Origin: Castanea sativa | Taxonomy: Eukaryota; Streptophyta; Magnoliopsida; Fagales; Fagaceae | Length of the DNA: 64,000 nt | Direction: 5' to 3' | Assembly (NCBI RefSeq): GCF_040712315.1 | Contig: NC_134017.1 | Coordinates: 14,104,001-14,168,000 of the forward strand | Shown here: one piece after another, positions 23,436-35,405 of the stretch | Layout of the letters: each line of letters starts with the position of its first letter | Numbering within the stretch: the first letter of the stretch is position 1 | The notes under the pieces: model-generated | Told to the model about the DNA's origin: nothing | The model's input: only the letters and a program-made list of their open reading frames with translations | Databases searched by the model: none | Position numbers and translations under genes: made by a program

Positions 23436-24410
23436 CACAAAATTTCATTCTATAGTTTGTAACTATAACAATTTAATTAAGTGATTTAATGGTTATGAAT
23501 TAAAAATCACATTAGAAAAATATAAATTTATAATAATAACTATAATCTCAAATAAAATATTATTATCTCTATTCATTTTGAAAGAGAATATAACTTAAAA
23601 ATGGTCGGATATGGCAAGTTACGGTAACAATTAGAATATTTTTGGGCTGCTAGCTAGTAGCTAGTCCGATGCAACATTTTTAATCAGAGACTATCTAGAA
23701 TTTAGCTAACAAAGTGCATTTCCTATGCAGAGGATTTGGCTCTTAGCAATCCAGTATATATATCCTTTAAGTAAGGAGTCTTGTGACCTAGTACAAGAGT
23801 TGGGGTTTAAACCTTCACTCCCCATAAATGTAATCACCAAATTATTAAAAAATAAAATAAAACATTTCTTAACAAATCCTTTCTAAATGAATGATATATT
23901 TGATCACTGTACACAATCATGTACAATCACAGAAAAAGAAAATAAATCAAATAATTTGATATGATGAATCTGTTGTTATTTAATATTCCAATCGAATCTT
24001 TTTATATTTTACAATAAATTAAAGGACAATTGAAATGATATTTAGAATAAAATTGGAGTGCATTAAAAATTTAAAGATACTTGTCATCAAATTATAGTAC
24101 TTTTGTTTTTTAAGAGATAGTTTTAAACTTATGATGCCACAAGATGTTTTATCAATTGAACAAACAGAAACCTACAAAATAATAGTATAGTTATTAATTA
24201 GAAGTACGCTTGACACAAAATTAAAGTGCAACCAAATTTATGGCTAATTTTTTTTTTCTTAGAAATTTGTGTTGAGGTTAAGTTTATTTCATATTTTATT
24301 GTTTTCCTGAAAAAAAAAAAAAAAAAAAGTTGCAGACAAGTCACATGAAGGAAGAAAACGTCAGCACTTAAATTGACTTTAGCGGTTACCCCCAAACTGG
24401 GAGGCGGTAT
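22082..24410. other. Intergenic, no gene recognised
   Basis: AT-rich DNA with a TA run at about 23405-23431 and an A run near 24310-24327. A 69-codon frame at 22192-22401 has no recognisable features. No splice-linked coding exons were found. Confidence 0.5.
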
Positions 24411-24417
24411 ATGGTGT

Positions 24418-24510
24418 ACCCGGCATATATGCCGGGTCACTCACACAGGGGCGGGTCCCACACACTGTGGGGTCCGCCCCTGTGTGAGACACCCGGCATA
24501 TATGCCGGGT
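24418..24510. repeat. 93-bp hairpin built from two 20-bp palindromes
   Basis: The self-complementary 20-mer at 24418-24437 (ACCCGGCATATATGCCGGGT) recurs identically at 24491-24510. Between them TCACACAGGGGCGG pairs with CCGCCCCTGTGTGA. The whole can form one long stem or a pair of cruciforms. Related words (CCCGGTATATATGCCGGGT) occur at about 26095-26290. Confidence 0.9.
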
Positions 24511-24693
24511 ACAAGATATATTTTTCGCCAAACTGGGGCTATCAATCCGACATGCACGTTATTCAATTTGCAATTGTTTTCCTGAAGTGGAGCCCTTATT
24601 CTTATATGACTTAATTGGGTCTAATAAATGTTATTCTCAATTAGGATCCTCATATTACGCAATGACTTGATAGTTATAGTTCATTCCTATTAA

Positions 24694-25707
24694 GAGCATC
24701 CACATCAGTGTATCTAAAATCATGTATAATGCAAATTTTTTTCAATTTTACACATTTTGAGCTACATCAGTAGAGCTAAAACTGGCTAAAATAGTGTAAA
24801 CCCATCCCCGAGCTACAGTACCGTGTAAATATACACGGTTACTGTAGCTCGTTTATACAATATTTTATGATTTTCCTTTGCTCCTTTTTTTCTCTCTCTG
24901 ATCCGTTTGCAACAGACTCATCCTCTCATCTTTTTCTCAACACAGAATATACAGATATAAACTTTGCTCAAAAAAAAAAAAAACACAGACATACACAAAC
25001 AAACATGGATCGGTGCTTGACTGGTCGGAGCTCGTGGGTCTTGCCGTGGATCGAAGCTGGCAGACGCTGGATCGGAGCTGGCGGATAGGCGACCGGAGCT
25101 CGCGGATCGCGATCGGAGCTCGAGGATCGGCGATTGGAGCTCGCGGAGCGACGATCGGAGCTCGCGGAGCGACGATCGGAGCTCGCGGATCGCGATCGAA
25201 GCTCGCGGATCGGCGATCGGAGCTCGCGGATCGCGATCGGAGCTCGCGGATCGCCGATCCGAGAGCTCCAATCGCCGATCCGCGAGCTCCAAGAGCTCCG
25301 ATTGCCGATCCGCGAGCTCCGATCGCTCTTAGATCGCCGATCGGAGCTCGCGGATGGTGATCTGAGCTCGCCGATCAGACTCACGGACGCTGATCTGAGG
25401 TGGTGATCCGAGAGGTAGTTGATGGAGAGGGAGAGGGAGAGGGAGAGGGAGAGTCTGAGAGATGGGTTTGGAGAAAGAGAGAGCAAAAGTGAGAAATGAG
25501 CTGGGGGAGAGAGAGAGAGCGGTAATTTAAGAGTTAGTTGGTGTAAAATAATAAAATATTAAAGAAAATTAATTATTTAATTAAAAAGGAGGGTAGGATA
25601 GATGAACTGATGTGGAGGTTTTGTAAAATTAAATGTGTAAAATAGAAAAAAGTGGGTTTTTAGTGTAAAAGTGAATGTGTAAAATGGAGGAGCTGGTGTG
25701 GATGCTC
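24694..25707. mobile_element. PIF/Harbinger-like TIR element carrying a GC-rich repeat
   Basis: The target duplication is TAA at 24691-24693 and 25708-25710. The inverted ends are GAGCATCCACATCAG and GAGCATCCACACCAG. It contains TACACGGTTACTGTAG like the element at 11821-12605. The core at about 25070-25400 is a GC-rich array of AGCTCGCGGATCGCGATCGG-like units of about 20 bp, in direct and then inverted order. This opens long frames on both strands; the frames are repeat artefacts (RSSRIGD-type low complexity). AGGGAG repeats follow. Confidence 0.82.
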
Positions 25708-26052
25708 TAAGTTTGGTCAGGGTGAGAGAGAGATGATATAAGATGAAGAGAGTAAAATAAGATTTTTTTTTATTTTATTTTTTTTATAATTATTTTGTGA
25801 AGGAAAGAAAATAAAATGAAGTGGAATTTTCTATTGAGTCCATTTCCCCCCCAAATGGAGAAGAAAGAGATAAGAAAATGACACTAAGAAGAAAATACAA
25901 AATCACTCATACTTTTTCTTCATTCTACTTTTAATATAATTTTCAAAGTATCCTTTTCCTTTGTGTCAATGGTATCTCTCCCTTCCCCCTTTCTTTTGAA
26001 CACGAAAGTATGTTGGCTTAAAAAACAAAGGCTTTAGTCATTGTTGCAAAGA
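25708..26052. other. Spacer, no gene recognised
   Basis: A/T-rich with short homopolymers; nothing identified. Confidence 0.4.
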
Positions 26053-26053
26053 A

Positions 26054-26370
26054 CTTATGCCGTAATGTAAGGATGAAAAAATTATATCTTGTACCCAGTA
26101 TATATGCCGGGTCTTTCACACACAGACAAGTCCCGCAGACAAATAACTTATGCCGTAACGTAAGGATGGAAATATTATATCTTGTACCCGGTATATATGC
26201 CGGGTCTCTCATATAGAGGCGGGCCCCCCATAGCTTATGCCGTAATGTAAGGATGAAAATATCATATCTTGTACCCGGTATATATGCTGGGTCTCTCACA
26301 TAGAGGCAGACCCCACATGCTATGGGACTTGTCTGTGTGTGAGAGACCCAACATATATGTCGAGTGCACG
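26054..26370. repeat. Three tandem copies of a roughly 90-bp unit with CCGGTATATATGCCGGG palindrome
   Basis: CTTATGCCGTAA(T/C)GTAAGGATG occurs at about 26054, 26147 and 26234 (spacing 93 and 87). Each is followed by TATCTTGTACCCGGTATATATGCCGGG or a variant and a CACACAGAGGC-type block. An inverted end (GAGAGACCCAACATATATG) follows near 26340. These share their core with the hairpin at 24418-24510. Confidence 0.8.
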
Positions 26371-26942
26371 ATATGCTACCTTGTAAGGATGGAGTCTCAT
26401 GTATAGGAACTCTGGACCTGTTGAGATTTTGACACATGTCAACATCTCTACGAGTCTAGTGCTCCTATGCACTGGACCTAAGCCAATTCCTATGCCTTAA
26501 AAAGTAATGAAGTACTACTTATCTTCCTGGTGACTAGCATAATATGCCAATACAAATCAGCATGCATGATGCCTTAGAGTCGATAATGGTTTTGAGAGCA
26601 TGGCTTGTGTTTGTTTTGCTGATTAGTATTCTTGACAATTTGAAGTTAGCTAAAGGAGATAGTACTGAACATGCTAGAAGAAGACTCGTTGATCAAACTC
26701 CTGGTACGTAATTAAGCATGAAATCTCAGTCAGTTCTTCACCTCTCTCTCTCTCTCTCTCTCTCTCCTTTCTTCATGGACTAAAATGCTTGCTTTGACAT
26801 AAAAATTAAGTTGATGCCTTAGCTACTGCGAGGCCAAATGCTTTTGATTATCTCACATTCAATGTGAAAATAGAATACCTAGTGTATATAAAACAATTCA
26901 CATCTAGAAGACTAGAAATGTAGTTTGTAATACATTAATTGG

Positions 26943-26943
<1 letters not shown>

Positions 26944-26977
<34 letters not shown>
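26944..26977. repeat. Poly(T) tract in RLK intron 1
   Basis: A T run of about 34 bp, followed near 27045 by an element-like start, TAAGAGCCCGTTTGGCC. No matching right end was found for that sequence. Confidence 0.7.
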
Positions 26978-26982
<5 letters not shown>

Positions 26983-27535
26983 CCTTTCTCACTCTCAAAA
27001 GTGATATCAAAAGTAACATTACACATTCATGCATATATCCATAAGAGCCCGTTTGGCCCTGTGATTGTGCGGGCCAAACACGCATTCTCAGTGAAAAACG
27101 CAAAAACACCAGTGTTTGGCCCCACGATTTCTAATAAATTGTGTTTTCCCAAACGCGAAAAAACAGAGTTCCAAATTTAGAGGTATTGATAGCTTTTCTG
27201 TAAACCCCAATTTTAAAACAAAGATCATGTTTTCACAACGCAATTTTCTAAGGTCTTAATTCAAAAATTACCGTCAAACATTTGCTTACCACGCCCTTAA
27301 CAGAAAGTCTGGTGGTGCACCCAAAATACGAAGCACCATGATTATCATTTGGGAAATGGAAAGAGGAAGTGAAGGACATTAACACGCATCTCTCTGTGAA
27401 CATGAGAATTCCTTTGTACTTTCTCTGGGTAGAGAGGCTAGCTAGTTCAGTTGTGGTTTAGAAAAGGGGGTTTTATCTTTTGTGATTTAGACAATATATT
27501 TGTATCATGTGACTTCTCAAGGAGGTTGTGGTTGT

Positions 27536-27572
<37 letters not shown>

Positions 27573-27801
27573 GGTTCTGCCGTTGTCGCTAGGGTGTTCA
27601 TTATACTTGCAAAAAAAAGGTAATTATATATATAATTATTTTTAAACTAATATGTTTTGTGACTTTTGTCTACCCTACAAAAAAGTTTTTCTTTTTCTTT
27701 TTTGATGAACTACAAAAAGTTATTGAATACGCTAACTTGAGAATTTCAATAATTTTGATTCAACAAAAAAAAAAAAAAATAATAATAATGTAATGTTACA
27801 T

Positions 27802-28022
27802 AGGGATGGCAATTTAAATCTGACCCGCGGATACCCAGTCTAGCCCGACCCTAATGGGCCGGGTTTTACCCGGTTCGATAAAGAATAGGGTCGGGTATGG
27901 ATTTAAAAAAAAAAAACCCGAAGCGGGTCCGGGTCGGGTCCGGGTTTTATCAAAAAAATCCAGACCCGACCCGGATAAATACCCGGTTAAATACCCGGTA
28001 TATTACATTACTAAAATACCCC

Positions 28023-28054
<32 letters not shown>

Positions 28055-28856
28055 CTGATTTTGTATTGAAACCCTAGTCTCTACTCTCTACTCACTGTCA
28101 CTGCACACACACACTCAGCTAGCCGCCTCTCTCACACTCAGCCCTGCCCTCTTGCCTCTCTCACACTCAGCCCTGCCCTCTCGCCAGCCGCCCTCTTGCC
28201 TCAGCACACAGCCCTCTTGCCTCGCGGCCTCGCCTCAGCAGACAGCCCTCTCGCCTCGCCTCGCCTCTCGGCCTCGCCGTCTCGCCTCGCCTCAGCCCGC
28301 AGACTTCGCGGCCTCGCCTCGCGGCCTCGAAGTCGCGGCCTCGCCTCGCATCACGGTTTTTGTGTACCCGTGGCGTTGAATCAAATCAAGACCAGCCCGA
28401 GGAAAAAAAAAAAAAAAACTTGATTGTGATGTAAATTTGATTGATTCTTTCAGAGGTAAAGTAGTGATTTTCTTTTTTTATCAGAATCCCATGCTTCAAA
28501 TTGTTGTGATTGTTCTTTGTATAGTGGGGTGGGAGAGTTTCTGATTGAATTGAATTGTAATTGTAATTGTAATTGTATTGGATGAGTTTGGTTTTTGGAT
28601 TGGGAAATTAATGGGTAACACGTGAGATTGATGGAAGACAGATAGGTTTGAGTTGTGGTTGAATCTTATTTTTTTGGTTGGGCAAAATTTGGGCCCAATA
28701 AGTTAAATGGGCCCCGTGGGGCCCGGCGGGGCGGGTCTGGGTTCCGAGAAAAAAATCTGATTATTATTCGGGTCGGGTCCGGGTTTTGGGTCTTGGCCCG
28801 TGGGTCGGGTCAGGATATGCAAAAACCCGGCCCGAACCCGACCCGTTGCCATTCCT
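27802..28856. mobile_element. hAT-like non-autonomous element in RLK intron 1
   Basis: The inverted ends are AGGGATGGCAA and AGGAATGGCAA. The 8-bp flanks TGTTACAT (27794-27801) and ACTTACAT (28857-28864) match at six positions. The subterminal regions are dense in ACCCG/CGGGT motifs (GGGTCGGGTCCGGG). The middle (about 28070-28380) is GC-rich with a tandem CACTCAGCCCTGCCCTC word and GCCTCGCCTCGC repeats, opening frames of about 75 codons that look like low complexity. No transposase is present. Confidence 0.75.
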
Positions 28857-31800
28857 ACTTACATCCACGTCAAAGACAAGAGACCACATTGAGTTGGTTT
28901 TACTTACCCTTTTCATTTTGTTTGCCTGCCCCCGTGATTTTATTAAGTTTCAAAGTAACTTTTCAAACTCTAGTCTTATTCCCACTTACCTATCAGTTCA
29001 GTGTGGCCAAGTCTTAACCATACCTCTTTTTTCTTTTTCTTTTTCTTTTTTTAAGGAAAGCAATCAGTACCCCTTTTTAAATTTTTTTTTTAAAAACCCT
29101 TAACAATGACAATGCATTTAATCAATATCATTTTTTTTTTCTTTCTTCTTCTAAAAAAATAGCATTTGGTAATTAATTTGGTTAGCCTTTTTATAGTCTT
29201 AGTGCTTTTATATTTGAGGAATGACATTATATTCGGATAATTTATTTATTTATCAATTTTAATAAACATAAATTATAGTTTTAGATATGCTTTCAAGGAT
29301 TTTATTGTTGTTAGTTTGCTACTTTATTTTAAAACCTCAAATAAACATAAATTATTTTCAAAGTATTTAAAATATACCTATATATATTTATTAATATTCG
29401 CACCCCAAACATATTTTAGTCTAATTTTTGAAAAAATGCCAAACTCTTGTACCTGTACTTATATCATATTTGTACCAGTGCAACTTAGCATCTCAATATT
29501 TTTAGTTCTCATTTTTATCTATTAGTAGTCCCTTTTTTTTATTCTCTTAGTAGAAGAAAATTATAAAAATTTATGTATTGAAGTTTTTATTTTATTTTAA
29601 TATAATCAAGTTTTCTTTCTATAAGATTTTGTATACTTTAAGTTTTGTAATCATTATCCTAGGAAAAATTCCTAGAGCACTGGTTATATATATATATATA
29701 TATTCTTTTTTTTGTGCAATTTGACCACCATCCCATCTGTTAAAATGGTTTGACACTGCTAGGCGCACCTAACGTGGATTAAATGATCACTTAAAATGAT
29801 TTAATTGAGGAATCTAAGCAACAACACAATTTCATTTCAAAACCCCAACTCTTCTTTTTTAGTTTTACCTCATATCCTCCATAGATCCACCCTCTTGGAC
29901 GCATGGGCCGTAAAACCAATTGGATTTGTGGCGGTGGTTTAGTGCTTGGTTAGAGTTGGCGTTTTCCAAAAGAAATGATAGGGGCTTAATCTAGTCCACT
30001 TTTTATTTTTATTTTTTTTTAATTATGTTGAATTTCGAATTGAATTCTACTAGACTTTAATCATATTGATTGGCAATTTGGCATCTATAAAATTTTATAT
30101 CTCTTTCTTCTTCGGCATAAAATTTGTAGGTTTCATAAGCATCGATTGTGGGGCAACCAGCGATTACTTGGATGAAGGCACCGGTATATTTTACAAGTCA
30201 GATTCGGGTTTTATAGATACTGGGACAAATAACGCCATATCCCCTGAGTACTACTCTTTAATGGCGTCTCCTAATTATGTACGGCAAATAAAAAATCTGA
30301 GAAGCTTCCCGCAAGGAACAAAAAATTGTTACACCTTGAAACCTGAACAAGGCAAAACAGTAACTATCTTATCAGGGCTTTCTTTTTTTATGGGAATTAT
30401 GACAACGAGAATCAACCTCCAAAGTTTGACATATACGTTGGGGTTAATTTTTGGACCACAGTGAGTTTGAGCGAGTTAAATCAGTTTTATCCTCCTTGGG
30501 AAACTTTTCCGGATATCATTCATGTTCCCTTGTCTGATTCCATATGTGTTTGTTTGATAAACACGGGGTCTGGAATACCCTTCATTTCTGCCTTGGAATT
30601 ACGTCCTTTGAGCAAGTCCATTTATCCAACTAATTTCGGAGCACTAAGTTTTGGCTCGCGATTAGACATTGGCGCCTCAAGTCAAGTGGAGTTAATCAGG
30701 TGAATTATTATTATTATTATTGAGAAGATAAACAAGTGAATCAGCTATAGTTGTTTTCTTTTTAAATATATTTTTGGTTTTAGACTAAATTTAAGAGTAA
30801 GTGCCACAAATTTTACTACATTAGTCCTATAAATTGATGTGTCACTAATTAATTGTAAGTCATACATTTGACAATATTTTTTTTTTTAAGAACTTGGAAT
30901 TACGTTTCTGCAAAATTTTAAAATGACAAATGCTTTTGTCTGTCCTAGGTACAAGGACGATGTTTATGATCGCTTATGGCTTTCTCGTAGTACGTTGTTA
31001 AACTGGGTTCCAATCAATACCTCCTCAGTTATTGACACTCATGACAGCAATGATAGTTATCAACTACCAGCACAAGTGTTGAGAACTGCCGTTCAACCAC
31101 CTAGTGGTTACAATGCCTTAACTTATTATGGAACTAATAATCCATACAATGGTTGTAAATATTATGTTTGCTTTCACTTTGCTGAGATTGCTAAGCCTAC
31201 GCAAGGCAAGAAGAGAGAATTCATTATTGATGTGGGGGGCGGAAACTACACCTCAGAACCTATAACTCTTGAATACTTAAAGCCGCTGTCCATATGCCCC
31301 CAAAATGGACAACCATTTGAAGGGGGTTTTAGTTTTTCTATTAATGCAACAACAGAGTCTGGTCTTCCCCCCATCCTCAATGCATTTGAGGTCTATAACG
31401 TAATTTCCCTCCCGTATAAACCGAGCGACCCAAGAGATGGTAAGTTTAAAGAAAAAAGTTTAGCTCTAAACTAATTTGAGAAAAAAAGATATATGGTTGT
31501 GACAACTTTGTTTTTCTTTCCTTTCGTATTCTTTTATCTTGAATTATTATAACCTGCCAAAGGTCTTGTAGCCGAATTGACACCTCCCCATGTACAAAGT
31601 ACATGTGGATCTAGAGAGGAAAGAGTTCGAGCTGCGGATTAACAGCATATTGTAATTATTTCTAAAAAAAAAAGAAAAAAGAATGATTATAACCTCGTAA
31701 TATTTGTTGCAAACAATAGTTGCTGCTATCATGTACATTAAACAAACGTACACGATCTCTAGAGACGATTGGCAAGGCGACCCATGTGTTCCACATCAAT

Positions 31801-31948
31801 ATTCATGGAGTAATTTGACATGCAGTTCAGATGATACTCTCAGGATCATTTCACTGTGAGTGCACTTCCAAGACATATGAAACCAACACAAATTCCATCA
31901 TTATATTTATTTTCTAAAGATAACAAATTCCTAGAATATGGATCCATT

Positions 31949-31994
31949 ATGATAGTCCTAGTCCAGCTACTATAGCTGGACTACCGACTATCAT
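31949..31994. repeat. 46-bp hairpin in RLK intron 4
   Basis: ATGATAGTCCTAGTCCAGCT pairs with AGCTGGACTACCGACTATCAT around ACTAT. It lies in the intron between the linker exon and the first LRR exon. Its function is unknown and it may be a MITE relic. Confidence 0.8.
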
Positions 31995-33099
31995 AAAAAT
32001 AGCTGGAATTTTTTAAAATGCACCATTAAAGAATTATATAAGATGGAGTTGGTCACATTTCAAAAGAAATTGTAAATTCTGAAGGTTGGCTTCAATTTAA
32101 TAGATGAATGCCCCAACATATGCCCAAATGTTTACTTGTACATATCTTTTTATAAATTTCAGAAATTTAAGGGGGAACAAGCTCTTATGTAAGTCTAAGA
32201 GGGAAAGAGAAAGAGGGAGAGAGAATATGAATATACTCTTTCTGGCAATGACACCAACTCTTTAATTCATCTTTGGTAAATTACAAGCAGGTACTTAAGC
32301 TCAAGCAAATTGACGGGGAAGATAGCGCCATCAATCTCCGACCTCACAGCACTACAATACTTGTAAGTAATAACTAAAATCGGATTTTATTTTTTTTGGC
32401 ATTCAGTTATGCTGTGGGTCCACATGTGGAAAAATGATAACTTGAGTTTTTGGGCTGGAGTGTATCTCAAGGTTCTTAACATCTATATGAATAGACTCTT
32501 GGTAAATTCTCCATGAATCTACATACAGTTTGAGAGATAGTAATTCCACAACTTTAAATGGAGCATTTAAAAAAAAAAAAATTAAATATCTACCAAATAA
32601 TTTTTACTAATTAATTAATTATTTATACTATTTTTTTATTCACGCACATAAATTTTTTTTATCTCTAAAATGAAAAATGATTAATTATATTTTTGTATAT
32701 AGCCTGTGCATATTTCCTTTTTAATTGAGAGTAAGACAAATCCACTTATTTGAGGAAATGAATTTTGCAAAAATATGAGATTAATAAATTAAATTTTAAA
32801 GCGTGAAACAATAAAATTTAATTTTGCAAAATCACTATCGTACATAACTTTACATAACATCCAATAGGATCAAATTAACCAAGTCAAATTACATAATTTG
32901 ATAAATTAATACTAATCAAAGTAAAAGTAATTTCAGACAGAGAATTAAAATAGTATGCTTCAAGTGTAAAATTTAGCAGAAAAAAAGAGATGAAAATTTA
33001 TTGTTATTATTTTTCAAATTGAATTTAATTCACCTTGGGTAATTAGGTGGTGTATGGTGAAGAAAAGTTCAAATTTAATTCCTAATTTTAATTTTGATG

Positions 33100-33100
<1 letters not shown>

Positions 33101-33168
<68 letters not shown>
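33101..33168. repeat. (AG)n microsatellite in RLK intron 5
   Basis: An AG dinucleotide run of about 66 bp with a single GGG interruption. Confidence 0.95.
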
Positions 33169-33172
<4 letters not shown>

Positions 33173-33344
33173 TTGATGAGTGGTCACTTGGTAGAATGAG
33201 TTTTAATTATCTACTATTTGCAAGAATGGCTTACAAAAATTGAAACCACGAATTGTTAGCTGAAATTGATTGTCAATTATGATTTGGGACTCAAAATTTT
33301 GATTTTTTTGGCCACATAGATTTTCAATTTGGTTGAATTTCTAT

Positions 33345-33980
33345 CACTACAACAAATAAGATTTATGCTGACGAAATGTTTTGTAGCTAGAGCTCTTAGT
33401 TTTGTCACCAATTACATTAGGTGACAAACAATTTCGTCGCCTATTTTGTCCAGGGAAGTCTGTTTCGTACTGTACCGGCCGGTACGGCCGGTATTTACCG
33501 TTCTGGCACCTTGGCCGGTACAGAAACAAGGTTGTTTCGTACCGGAAAATATACCGGTTATACCGGGTCATTTCGGCCATACCGGAGGAAAATTTCAGAT
33601 TTCGGCCAGTAAATGCATACCGGACCGGAAAAAAAATTATGTTTTTTTGTCACTCTCACCTTCCACCAGCGAGGCGGCGACGATCTCGACATTCTCGACC
33701 TCAAGTCGGGGTCGTGGACTGATTTGGCTGCTGCTGCTCCTTCATCTTCATCTTCTTCTTCTTCTTCTTCTCCTCTCTCTTTCTCTGGCATCACTGCTAC
33801 TTTCTCTTTCTCTCTCTCTGTCTCGGTTTTCTTTTAGCGGTAAATTCGAAACGGTACACCGGTATTGACCCGTATCCGAAATATATCGTACCGTAGACCA
33901 AACCGGTACAACCTCCGATACGGTATTGACTTCCTTGATTTTGTCACCTACTATTTGTCGTCTATTGACATATATAATAT
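33345..33980 (+). mobile_element. CACTA (En/Spm-like) terminus, split by a hAT element
   Basis: CACTACAACAAATAAG at 33345 is a typical CACTA end. It is followed by the family's repeated GACGAAAT, GGTGACAAA and TTTCGTCGCC subterminal words. The same style of sequence resumes at 33946 (ACCTACTATTTGTCGTC) after the hAT insert. The opposite CACTA end is not seen nearby, so it is probably a fragment. Confidence 0.65.
33451..33937. mobile_element. hAT element with CCGGTAC palindromes and 8-bp target duplication
   Basis: The ends are CAGGGAAGTC and, inverted, CAAGGAAGTC. ATTTTGTC is duplicated exactly at 33443-33450 and 33938-33945. Subterminal DNA is packed with CCGGTAC/GTACCGG and GGCCGG palindromes. 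The centre has CTT and CT repeats. It is 487 bp, non-coding and inserted into the CACTA fragment. Confidence 0.88.
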
Positions 33981-34449
33981 TAGGGGCTTTGTTGGGGATG
34001 GGGAAGAAAAAGAATAGTGATTGTTATAGGAACTTTTAAATGTGATCATTGGCAATGGTCTAAGTGGCCCACGCCTAAAGTCTGCCCTAATTGTCAAGGA
34101 CAAAGTATTGATTTTTATATGCGAGTCCATTAATCAAATGTATGGTTGTTGAGGACAAAGCTTTAAGCTTTATATGCAAGTCCTATAAGTGAGGTTGGGA
34201 GAACAAATTAAAAAGAATAAGGATTCTTCAGTACTCATTGAATACGACGTTGTGGTATTCCTATTTTCTTTCATAATATTGAGTCATATAATTAATTAGC
34301 ATAATAGTAGAATCTGTTATTTGTGTGTTATGATAATATTATGATGTGGTAAGTACTTTAGAAATATCTAATAATTATTTTCAAATGAAATAATTTACCT
34401 TCGTATCGAACGACATTTTTGCCCAATATTATTGTTAAATATCAACTTA

Positions 34450-34476
34450 CCCCCGCCCCCCCCCCCCTCCCCCCCA
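34450..34476. repeat. C-rich tract just before the second LRR exon
   Basis: A run of almost only C (with one G and one T) ends about 12 bases before the acceptor at 34486-34487. It may serve as the polypyrimidine tract; the G-rich opposite strand could form unusual structure. Confidence 0.8.
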
Positions 34477-35229
34477 ACATATTTCAGGGATTTATCATAC
34501 AATAACCTGACTGGAAATGTACCAGAATTTTTAGCACAACTGCCAAATTTGAAGATCCTGTAAGTTATTGAGTTTATTATTAATTATAAACCTAAATTTA
34601 TGGGTTAGGAAATGACTTATTTTATTTTACACCATATTTGAAGTAATTTAAGAGGGAATAATCTAAAGGGTTCGGTCCCAGAGGCTCTTATACAGAAATC
34701 TAGGGATGGATCATTAGTCTTGAGGTTAGTTTTTATTGAATTATTCCATTTTTCTATACTTAGTTGTTCTAACTTCTAAACATGCCAAAAGACTACCAAA
34801 ACTTTATACTCATTTGTTCATCTGTTTCGTAAATCTGATTCCTTTTAATTTGTATTTGCAAAGGCAATTCTGTATATCAGCATCATTTACAAAACTTACT
34901 TACCATATCATATTACCTATATGCAAGTCTTGGCGAAAATCAAGATCTTGTTCTCTCAGTTCCCTATAAGAAAACGAAGAAAAAGGAGCTTAATGTTGTA
35001 CTTGTTGCAACATCCATAATAATCCTCATCATTCTGTTCATTTTTTGTGCTCTGGCTATCCACAAAAGGAGAAGAAGAGGTATGTATTTCTTTATCATCT
35101 GGTTCTATAATTGTTATTACAATCCATAGTGGTAAGGTTGTCATGCCTCTAACCAGTTCAAACACCAGAGTTAGTGAAGTATCAACATGTCTAACCTGTA
35201 CATCTAGCTATGTTCAAAAGAAGAGGACA

Positions 35230-35405
35230 GGGAAGAAAAAAAAAAAGGGTCAAATGGACCTATAGCCATGTTTAAAAAAAAACGCGGCTATAGACTTGTC
35301 GAACCTATAGTCCCTGTGTATAGGCCACATCTTAAAACGAGGTTATAGACCAAATGGACCTATAGCCACATTTTAGTAGTTATAGCCGTGTTTTTCTTTG
35401 TAGTG
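35230..35405 (-). mobile_element. CACTA-type terminus in RLK intron 8
   Basis: Read on the minus strand from 35405: CACTACAAAGAAAAACACGG, followed by repeated GGCTATAGGTC and ATTTGGTCTATAACC words, typical of CACTA subterminal repeats. The partner end is not visible, so this is a fragment. Confidence 0.6.

Noticed and set aside
24918..25486. Open frames of up to 172 codons on both strands
   Set aside because: They are translations of a GC-rich 20-bp repeat inside a transposable element and give low-complexity Arg/Ser-rich protein with no domain.
28152..28423. Two overlapping frames of 75 codons each
   Set aside because: Made of GCCTCGCCTCGC-type repeats within a hAT-like element; no start context, splice sites or known motif.
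32160..32200. AG followed by AATTTAAGGGGGAACAAG, resembling an LRR exon start
   Set aside because: The genuine 72-bp first LRR exon is at 32291-32362 with correct phase, and this fragment has no fitting continuation or donor.
33345..35405. Two CACTA ends considered as one element spanning LRR exons
   Set aside because: Their subterminal repeats differ and the 3-bp flanks (TAT and TCT) do not match, so they are separate fragments.
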